From Caryophanales bacterium UBA6448 (GTDB lineage: Bacteria; Bacillota_I; Bacilli_A; RF39; UBA660): a DNA stretch of 10,897 nt. The stretch spans positions 1,631 through 12,527 of the forward strand of contig DJOC01000053.1 in assembly GCA_002439555.1 (NCBI GenBank), read 5' to 3'. A model generated the notes under the pieces. That model saw only the letters and a list, made by a program, of their open reading frames with translations. It did no database searches and was not told the origin of the DNA. This document shows positions 6,306 to 10,897 of the stretch, piece by piece. The position numbers and the translations under genes are program-made. Positions within the stretch are counted from its first letter, which is position 1. Every line of letters starts with the position of its first letter.

Positions 6306-7164
6306 AATTAAGTTTTTAATTCTATTTCTTTTATTAGGTATTTTAAATGTAAATGCAATAGTTAGTCCAACAAAAGAGTTTTATGTTAATGATTATGCAA
6401 ATATTTTATCTTCGGAAACTGAAAAATATATTGTTGATAAAAGTAGTCGTCTTGCAAATGTTGATGGGACTCAAATAGTCGTTGTTACTGTAAAAAATTT
6501 AGAGGGTGACTCAATTGAAAATTATGCAAATACTTTATTTAGAAATTTTGGTATAGGAGATAAGACTAAAAATAATGGATTACTCCTTTTACTTGCTCTT
6601 GAGGAAAGACAGTTTAGGGTAGAAGTAGGTTATGGTCTCGAGGGAATTTTACCTGACGGTAAAACTGGTAGATTTCAAGATACTTATATTATTCCTTATT
6701 TAAAAGATGATAAATGGGATGAAGGTATAAAAAATGGTTATGATGCCTTTTATAAAGAAATAGTTGTTCAGAATAATTTGAATTTAAATTACAATGAACC
6801 ATATGCAAATGGCTATAGTGATTCTACATTTATTATAGGAATAGGTATGTTTCTAGGATTTATGTTAGGTATAATAATTCGTTTTATGGGATTTAGTAAA
6901 AAAGCTATTTTTACAATTATATATTTTTTTACAATTACTTTTATATCTCAAGCAGGAATTAAGTTAATATCAGATTTATTTTCTTTTTATAATTTAATGG
7001 GTTATTTCTTTGGCTTATCTATTAATGTTTTATCAGGAATAAGTACAAGTTATGGTCATTATCGAGGTGGTTCTTCATTTGGAGGATCATCTGGTGGTTC
7101 ATCCGGAGGTTTCTCTGGAGGAGGAGGTTCTTCGGGTGGTGGAGGATCTACCCGAGGTTTTTAA
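6289..7164 (+). CDS. TPM-domain (YgcG/psb32-like) membrane protein with Gly/Ser tail
   Basis: The start at 6289 is chosen because AAAGAGG (6276-6282) lies six bases upstream and the product then begins with a clean signal peptide (hydrophobic 8-20, VNA at 21-23 as a likely cleavage site). An earlier in-frame ATG at 6238 would bury the signal. The 291-residue product has a TPM domain at about 26-162, including VNDYANIL, TQIVVVTV, NNGLLLLLAL, VEVGYGLEG and LPDGKTG. Membrane segments follow at about 180-198 and 206-226 and perhaps 236-250. The last 30 residues are Gly/Ser repeats, as in YgcG-type proteins. Members of this family partner LemA; their role at the envelope is not firmly known. It overlaps lemA by 17 bases. 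Confidence 0.9.
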   Translation: MYLLNRIKFLILFLLLGILNVNAIVSPTKEFYVNDYANILSSETEKYIVDKSSRLANVDGTQIVVVTVKNLEGDSIENYANTLFRNFGIGDKTKNNGLLLLLALEERQFRVEVGYGLEGILPDGKTGRFQDTYIIPYLKDDKWDEGIKNGYDAFYKEIVVQNNLNLNYNEPYANGYSDSTFIIGIGMFLGFMLGIIIRFMGFSKKAIFTIIYFFTITFISQAGIKLISDLFSFYNLMGYFFGLSINVLSGISTSYGHYRGGSSFGGSSGGSSGGFSGGGGSSGGGGSTRGF

Positions 7165-7165
7165 C

Positions 7166-7231
7166 AAAAAACACTTGATTTTTGTATTAAAATATAGTAT
7201 ATTATAAATGAACACGAAAAAGTGTTTTTTT
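7166..7231 (+). terminator. Terminator region of the lemA operon, nested with the secE leader
   Basis: Two pairings use the same 3' arm with its T run (7225-7231). The short one is AACAC-GAAAAA-GTGTT (7211-7226). The long one pairs AAAAAACACTT (7166-7176) with AAGTGTTTTTT (7220-7230), eleven bases, across a 43-base loop that contains most of the secE promoter. Transcripts coming from the TPM gene can form either; transcripts starting at the secE promoter can form only the short one. Termination of the upstream operon is the simple explanation; a secE attenuator is also possible. Confidence 0.5.
7175..7203 (+). promoter_or_regulatory. Promoter of secE-nusG
   Basis: TTGATT (7175-7180), a 17-base spacer and TATATT (7198-7203). 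Transcription would start near 7210, just before the AACAC hairpin, leaving a leader of about 34 bases. Confidence 0.6.
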
Positions 7232-7243
7232 ATTGGAGGAAAT

Positions 7244-7489
7244 ATGGCAAAAGAAAATGAAAAAACAAAAAACGTAAAAAAAGTGAAAACAGTTAAGAAA
7301 GCAAAAACAAAAGCACCTAAAGAAAGTTATTTAAAAGGCGTTAAAAAAGAAATGAAGCTTGTTAAATGGCCAACATTTAAAGAGGTAATTAAGTATGCTA
7401 TTGCAACAGTTATTATGTGCTTAGTTGTATGTGGATTTTTCTTACTATTAAATTTACTTTTATCTTTAGTGAAAGGATGGATTAACTAA
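7244..7489 (+). CDS. secE: Protein translocase subunit SecE
   Basis: The 81-residue product is a single-span SecE, typical of Bacillota. SecE clamps SecY and is essential for export through SecYEG. A Lys-rich N-terminus (about 1-27) precedes the conserved amphipathic helix with KKEMKLVKWPT (34-44) and one membrane segment at about 48-75. The start at 7244 follows GGAGG (7235-7239) by four bases; an in-frame ATG at 7208 would fall at or before the predicted transcript start and add 12 unlike residues. Its stop overlaps the nusG start as TAATG, matching the widespread secE-nusG pairing. No rpmG (L33) gene is seen directly upstream. Confidence 0.95.
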   Translation: MAKENEKTKNVKKVKTVKKAKTKAPKESYLKGVKKEMKLVKWPTFKEVIKYAIATVIMCLVVCGFFLLLNLLLSLVKGWIN

Positions 7490-8031
7490 TGGAAGAACAA
7501 AAAAAAGAGTGGTATGTAGTAAATACCTATTCAGGACATGAACTTGCTGTAAAGCAAAAACTTGAAATGCGTACTGAAAGTATGGGTATGCAAGATTATA
7601 TTTTTAGAGTAATAATACCAGAAACTACTGAAGTTGAAGTAAAAGATGGTGTTAAAAAAGAAAAAGTTAAAAAGATGTTCCCAGGTTATATTTTAGTGGA
7701 AATGATAATGACTGATGAAGCGTGGTATATTGTTCGTAATACACCTGGTGTTACAGGATTTATCGGTTCAAGCGGAAAAGGTGCAAAACCAACACCACTT
7801 CCACCTCAGGAAATTGATAGAGTTCTTGCCACTATGGGAATGAGTAGAGTAAATATTGATAATGAAATAAAAGTGGGAGATACTGTAAATATTATTGATG
7901 GACCATTCAATGGTATGAGTGGTAAGGTTGATAGTATGGATGCTGAAAATAACCGTCTTACAATTATTATTGATTTATTTGGTCAAGAAACTTCAGTTGA
8001 TGTTGAAAATTACCAAGTTAGTAAATATTAA
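7489..8031 (+). CDS. nusG: Transcription termination/antitermination factor NusG
   Basis: A full-length 180-residue NusG. The NGN domain (about 6-112) binds the RNA polymerase clamp and carries EWYVVNTYSGHE, MFPGYILVEM and RNTPGVTGF. The C-terminal KOW domain (about 126-180) has VGDTVNIIDGPFNGMSGKV and contacts partners such as Rho or ribosomal protein S10. NusG sets RNA polymerase processivity and pausing. It overlaps secE by one base; GAAAGGA at 7471-7477 serves as ribosome site. Rather than the common continuation into rplK-rplA, a strong terminator follows directly. Confidence 0.97.
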   Translation: MEEQKKEWYVVNTYSGHELAVKQKLEMRTESMGMQDYIFRVIIPETTEVEVKDGVKKEKVKKMFPGYILVEMIMTDEAWYIVRNTPGVTGFIGSSGKGAKPTPLPPQEIDRVLATMGMSRVNIDNEIKVGDTVNIIDGPFNGMSGKVDSMDAENNRLTIIIDLFGQETSVDVENYQVSKY

Positions 8032-8059
8032 AATTAATCTTTATGGTTAATTTTTTTTT
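8030..8059 (+). terminator. Strong terminator of secE-nusG
   Basis: AAAATTAATC (8030-8039) pairs with GGTTAATTTT (8045-8054), ten bases with one T-G pair and a 5-base loop, followed by an uninterrupted run of nine T (8051-8059). The 5' arm begins inside the nusG stop codon. Confidence 0.88.
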
Positions 8060-8085
8060 ACAATATTTTTTAAATATAGTATAAT
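8057..8085 (+). promoter_or_regulatory. Promoter of the VanZ-like gene
   Basis: TTTACA (8057-8062), a 17-base spacer and a perfect TATAAT (8080-8085). The -35 box starts in the T run of the nusG terminator. GAAGGG (8095-8100) lies seven bases before the ATG. Confidence 0.75.
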
Positions 8086-8107
8086 AATACTATAGAAGGG
8101 TACTTAT

Positions 8108-9418
8108 ATGAAGAAAAATTTAATAATTGGAATAATTTGTTATGTAATTACGGGAGCATTAACAATACTTTTTTTAGCAACCTCAGTTAGTGTAAAATTA
8201 ATTATGCCTGAACTGGAAAAGGTGATAGTTTTATGTATTGCCTCATTATTTGCTTACTGTGGAGGAAGATTTTTAACAAAATACCATAATTCAAAGAAAT
8301 ATATGAAAGCAAGTATTTGGGTAATGTTTATTCTTTACTTATTATTACTTATCAATTTTATGATTTTAGGAAATAATTTTGGTAGAAATTTTGAATTTAT
8401 TTTCACAGCTTCAAAAGAAACAATTAAATCTTATTTTGATAATAATTTTAATGTTATTCCATTTAATACAATTAGAAATTATTTAAATAATTCAGGAGTT
8501 TATTTTGATATTAAGTTAGTTTGTATAAATATATTAGGTAATTTAATATGTTTTATGCCTTTTGCATTTTTCTTAAAGTATTTATTTAAAAGAGAAAACA
8601 AATTTATTAACTTTTTCTTAACAATTTTATTAATAGTTATTTCTTTTGAACTTATTCAGCTTATAACACTTTCTGGATCATTTGATATTGATGATATAAT
8701 CCTAAATACTTTAGGGTCAATACTATTTTATCTTTTCATAAGTTTAAAAGGCATTGATAAATTACTTAAAAATATCTTCTTTTTAGAAAAGAATAAAATC
8801 ATTTTTAAAGATTTTATAAAACCTATAATAAGTATATTTATTTTCTTAGTTACATTATTTTCTATTATATTTTTATTTATTAAGCAGTCTAATGATAGTA
8901 ATAAAAAGTGGAATGAAATTTATGATCCTTTGATAGAGTTTAGTTATGATAAAACTTGCAGTGAAGATAATATGTTTTATGAAGATGATCTTTTTGAATA
9001 TTATTTTGAATGCTATGATAAAGATAAATTTTATTTAATTATTAATAAAGAAGATAAACTTTTAATTAAAGATTTTTTAGATAACTCTAAATACGTTTAT
9101 GATATAGAAAAGCTAACTTGGAAGTTAAAACAAAATAATATTGAATATTATACTAAACATAAAAATCCTAATTATATTTTACATTTACCGAAGTTTGAAA
9201 CTGATTTTGGTTATAAAGGTGTAAAAAATGATTATGTAAATATAGTTGTTAAAGGAGTAAGTACTTCGATATATGATTTAGATTTAAATTTTATTCCTTT
9301 AAAAGAGGGGAAAACCACTATTGATTTTAAGGTTACAAACGAAGGTAGAGTTTATACATATACGTTTGATATAACAATAGATAAAGATTTAAATTTAAAA
9401 TATGAAATAAAAAATTAA
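8108..9418 (+). CDS. VanZ-like membrane protein with extra exported C-terminal region
   Basis: This is a 436-residue protein. The N-terminal half is VanZ-like: several membrane segments (about 5-27, 37-53, 68-88, 135-160, 166-187, 197-213) and the family blocks FNVIPFNTI (114-122), NILGNLICFMPF (141-152) and FELIQ...GSFDIDDIILNTLG (180-203). VanZ was first named for low-level teicoplanin resistance; most relatives have no proven function and are not resistance genes on that basis. A further membrane segment at about 236-258 leads to an acidic, Tyr-rich region (259-436) that probably sits outside the membrane and ends in beta-strand-like sequence with KTTIDFKVTNEGRVYTYTF, perhaps an immunoglobulin-like fold (inference). 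Typical VanZ proteins are near 150-200 residues, so the extension is large. It converges on the permease gene with overlapping stops. Confidence 0.85.
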   Translation: MKKNLIIGIICYVITGALTILFLATSVSVKLIMPELEKVIVLCIASLFAYCGGRFLTKYHNSKKYMKASIWVMFILYLLLLINFMILGNNFGRNFEFIFTASKETIKSYFDNNFNVIPFNTIRNYLNNSGVYFDIKLVCINILGNLICFMPFAFFLKYLFKRENKFINFFLTILLIVISFELIQLITLSGSFDIDDIILNTLGSILFYLFISLKGIDKLLKNIFFLEKNKIIFKDFIKPIISIFIFLVTLFSIIFLFIKQSNDSNKKWNEIYDPLIEFSYDKTCSEDNMFYEDDLFEYYFECYDKDKFYLIINKEDKLLIKDFLDNSKYVYDIEKLTWKLKQNNIEYYTKHKNPNYILHLPKFETDFGYKGVKNDYVNIVVKGVSTSIYDLDLNFIPLKEGKTTIDFKVTNEGRVYTYTFDITIDKDLNLKYEIKN

Positions 9419-9440
9419 TCTTCACGGATTAATTTTTTTT
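9409..9440. terminator. Bidirectional terminator shared by VanZ-like and permease genes
   Basis: AAAAAATTAATC (9409-9420) pairs perfectly with GATTAATTTTTT (9427-9438), a 12-base stem with loop TTCACG. Eight T follow on the plus strand (9433-9440) and six on the minus strand (opposite 9414-9409). Both stop codons lie in the 5' arm, within TTAA at 9415-9418. Confidence 0.88.
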
Positions 9441-10206
9441 CTATTTTAGAAATAATAAAATATAATAAATAAGAAAATATTAAGAGTATAAATACTCCGG
9501 AAATTACTAAATCTAAATCAAATATTTGGGAGCCATACATAATTAAATAGCCAATACCTTTTTGACAAGAAAGAAATTCCCCAGTTATAACACCTATTAA
9601 TGTTAAAGATATATTTAGTTTTAATGATGAAATAATTGTTATGTAAGAAGACGGAATGATTAATTTAGTAAGAGTTTGAAATTTATTTGCATTAAACGTT
9701 TTAAACATTTTAATCTTTATTTTATCAGTATTAAGAAAACCATTATACATTGAAAGGGTAGTTACAATTAAATTTATTAAAAGTGCCATAATTATAATAC
9801 TTTTCATATTTGCTCCGAATATAATTAAGATTATCGGACCTAAAGCAACTTTAGGAAGAGCATTTAAAATTACTAAAAATGGTTCAAAAATTTTAGAAAC
9901 AATAGGGTATTCATAAAATATAATTGCTATTAATACACCGATTATTCCTCCGAGTAAAAATGAAAGTAAAACTTCATATAAAGTTGTAAATATATGAGAA
10001 AATAAATTACCTTCGATAAATAGTTTTTTAATTGTTAAATAAATTTTTGATGGACTTGAATATATAAATGAGTTAATTATACCTTTTCTAGTTAAAAATT
10101 CCCACATAAATAGTAAAAAGAATGCAATTAAAATTCTAGTTAGTTTTATAAGAAAATTTTTTCTTTTTATTGATTTTAAATATAAAGTTTGATTACTATA
10201 TTTCAT
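9415..10206 (-). CDS. ABC transporter permease of the SsuC/TauC/ThiX (nitrate/sulfonate/thiamine-precursor) type
   Basis: This 263-residue integral membrane protein has about six hydrophobic spans and the typical family length. An N-terminal membrane helix ends in MWEFLTRKG, followed by SSPSKIYLTI. The permease domain has LNALPKVALGPIILIIFG (114-131) and an EAA-like cytoplasmic loop (about 168-187) that docks on the ATPase, then ITGEFLSCQKGIGYLI. These blocks fit importers for sulfonates, taurine or thiamine precursors; no thiamine riboswitch or solute-binding protein is in view to choose a substrate. GGAGGG lies just upstream, and the start overlaps the end of the ATPase remnant by 11 bases, the normal operon arrangement. 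The permease itself looks intact, but its ATPase partner is broken here, so whether it still works is doubtful. Confidence 0.9.
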   Translation of the reverse strand: MKYSNQTLYLKSIKRKNFLIKLTRILIAFFLLFMWEFLTRKGIINSFIYSSPSKIYLTIKKLFIEGNLFSHIFTTLYEVLLSFLLGGIIGVLIAIIFYEYPIVSKIFEPFLVILNALPKVALGPIILIIFGANMKSIIIMALLINLIVTTLSMYNGFLNTDKIKIKMFKTFNANKFQTLTKLIIPSSYITIISSLKLNISLTLIGVITGEFLSCQKGIGYLIMYGSQIFDLDLVISGVFILLIFSYLLYFIISKIEKKLIRED

Positions 10207-10552
10207 CTAAATCCCTCCATATTTTATCATAATAATCACTAAATTCTTTACATTTACGATTATTTATTGGTGTGGATTTATTTTCCATTTTAATGTCATA
10301 AATTTTTTTAACTATACTAGGTCTTTTTGAAAGAACAATTATTTTATCACTTAAACTTATGGCTTCAGCAATGTCGTGAGTAATCATAATAACAGTTTTC
10401 TTTTCCTTTTTAATTATATTATAAACATCATCAGAAACACTTAATCTTGATTGGTAGTCTAGAGCAGAAAATGGTTCATCTAAAAGAAGTATATCTGGTT
10501 TAATAGCAAGTGTCCTGATTAGAGCAACTCTTTGAATATTGTATGGACACTT
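10196..10552 (-). pseudogene. ABC transporter ATPase, C-terminal remnant only
   Basis: Reading rightwards from the stop (TAG 10198-10196), the open frame extends to a TAA at 10594-10592. Recognisable ATPase sequence begins at QRVALIRTLA, about 112 residues from the end. Present are Walker B with D-loop (LLLDEPFSALD), the H-loop (MITHDIAEA) and a C-terminal tail. Absent are Walker A, the Q-loop and the LSGG signature, normally about 140 residues, so the product cannot hydrolyse ATP. The residues before QRVAL read KCPYNI, which could be foreign or could be the usual YP-x-x sequence with the following SGGM-type codons deleted. Further upstream, at 10581, a different gene ends. The first internal methionine would give 63 residues (start at 10387). 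It belongs with the SsuB/TauB/ThiZ-type partner of the adjacent permease. An assembly join is an alternative explanation. Confidence 0.85.
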
Positions 10553-10578
10553 TATACTAAATTTTTTAATTTCGATTA

Positions 10579-10896
10579 TTAGATAATATGATTATTATCA
10601 ATTTGTTTTGTTTCATTTACATATTGATAGTTTAATGCATTTTCACTTGAAACAGCGGATTTGTTAGTTGCCTTTTCATAAGAAGCTCTTGCATCATTTG
10701 CAACTTGTCCACCTTTACGAGCAACTTTCAAATTTTCTTTAAAATCTTGAGGATTTTCTGATTTGGCTATATCACGAGTAGCAATTTCTCCTAAAGCTGT
10801 AAGTAATACTTCTATATCAGTCATATTATCTCTTAAGGATTCTTTTCTAATACCTTTATATGCTTTATATTCACTGGCTTTCATACCTGACCAAGT
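10579..10896 (-). CDS. DinD/BRO-family protein (phage antirepressor-like), C-terminal part only
   Basis: The frame is open to the right edge, so the start and N-terminal Bro-N-like DNA-binding part are outside; about 105 residues are visible, ending at TAA 10581-10579. The sequence WSGMKASEYKAYKGIRKESL, then RDNMTDIEVLLTALGE and later KVARKGGQVANDAR, matches my recollection of the C-terminal region of DNA-damage-inducible protein D and related BRO/antirepressor proteins. These are common on prophages and genomic islands; in E. coli, DinD is SOS-induced. The match is from memory and the precise family is uncertain. The gene abuts the truncated ATPase remnant with no room for a promoter of that remnant. 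Any LexA box or promoter would lie beyond the edge. Confidence 0.7.
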   Translation of the reverse strand, partial: TWSGMKASEYKAYKGIRKESLRDNMTDIEVLLTALGEIATRDIAKSENPQDFKENLKVARKGGQVANDARASYEKATNKSAVSSENALNYQYVNETKQIDNNHII

Positions 10897-10897
10897 C

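Noticed and set aside
7060..7161. Tandem repeat or CRISPR-like array in the Gly/Ser-coding stretch
   Set aside because: The repeats are irregular GGN/TCN codons encoding the normal Gly/Ser tail of TPM-domain proteins; no CRISPR array is seen anywhere.
7208..7243. Upstream start for SecE
   Set aside because: It falls at the predicted transcript start and inside the hairpin; the ATG at 7244 follows GGAGG and begins with a normal SecE N-terminus.
8108..9418. Glycopeptide resistance gene, from the VanZ similarity
   Set aside because: No vanHAX or vanRS genes are present and VanZ-like proteins are widespread without resistance roles.
9415..10552. Thiamine (TPP) riboswitch for the ABC transporter
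   Set aside because: The operon's 5' end is not in the window and no such element is visible before the remnant.
1..10897. Recoded UGA (genetic code 4), suggested by the absence of TGA stops in intact genes
   Set aside because: No long gene needs TGA read as Trp, and all Trp seen are TGG. About ten genes is too few to infer loss of TGA as a stop in an AT-rich genome; the dinJ relic ends in TGA.

Overview
This is an AT-rich, gene-dense window with strong Shine-Dalgarno sites (GGAGG and AAAGGAG types), canonical sigma-A-type promoters and short U-tailed hairpin terminators. Together with the protein set, this points to a low-GC Bacillota (Firmicutes) chromosome, perhaps an uncultured gut Bacilli, Mollicutes-like or Clostridia lineage. 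Every intact gene ends in TAA or TAG and tryptophan is TGG, so nothing suggests a recoded UGA. The lineage guess is inference; I could run no search.

Left part (1-3270). The 3' end of a CofE-like (F420-0:gamma-glutamyl ligase family) gene is followed closely by tRNA-Glu(CTC) with its own promoter and terminator. Next comes a 478-residue two-domain protein that I do not recognise, with a near-consensus promoter. After it lie two divergent toxin-antitoxin loci. One is an orphan dinJ/relB antitoxin gene interrupted by an in-frame TAA, with its C-terminal codons still readable behind the stop. The other is an apparently intact yefM-yoeB module with a palindrome in its promoter spacer.

Middle part (3271-8059). 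typA/bipA is on the minus strand, with a small HNH-like protein divergent from it. Then come a lemA plus TPM-domain (YgcG-like) membrane pair with overlapping coding regions, and secE-nusG with a one-base overlap. Signals are packed tightly: stop codons or neighbouring promoter boxes repeatedly fall inside terminator hairpins. The secE promoter sits between two possible 5' arms of a shared terminator.

Right part (8060-10897). A VanZ-like membrane protein with an extra exported C-terminal region converges on an ABC transporter permease gene, and their stop codons overlap inside one bidirectional terminator. The ATPase gene that should precede the permease keeps only its last third (Walker B, D-loop, H-loop). 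Walker A, Q-loop and signature are absent, and the upstream sequence is instead the C-terminus of a DinD/BRO-family protein running off the edge. This looks like the border of an insertion, deletion or rearrangement.

Most of the window is housekeeping. I saw no clear new defence or mobile system inside it. The strongest leads are the ATPase/DinD junction, the unrecognised 478-residue protein and the nonsense-interrupted antitoxin.
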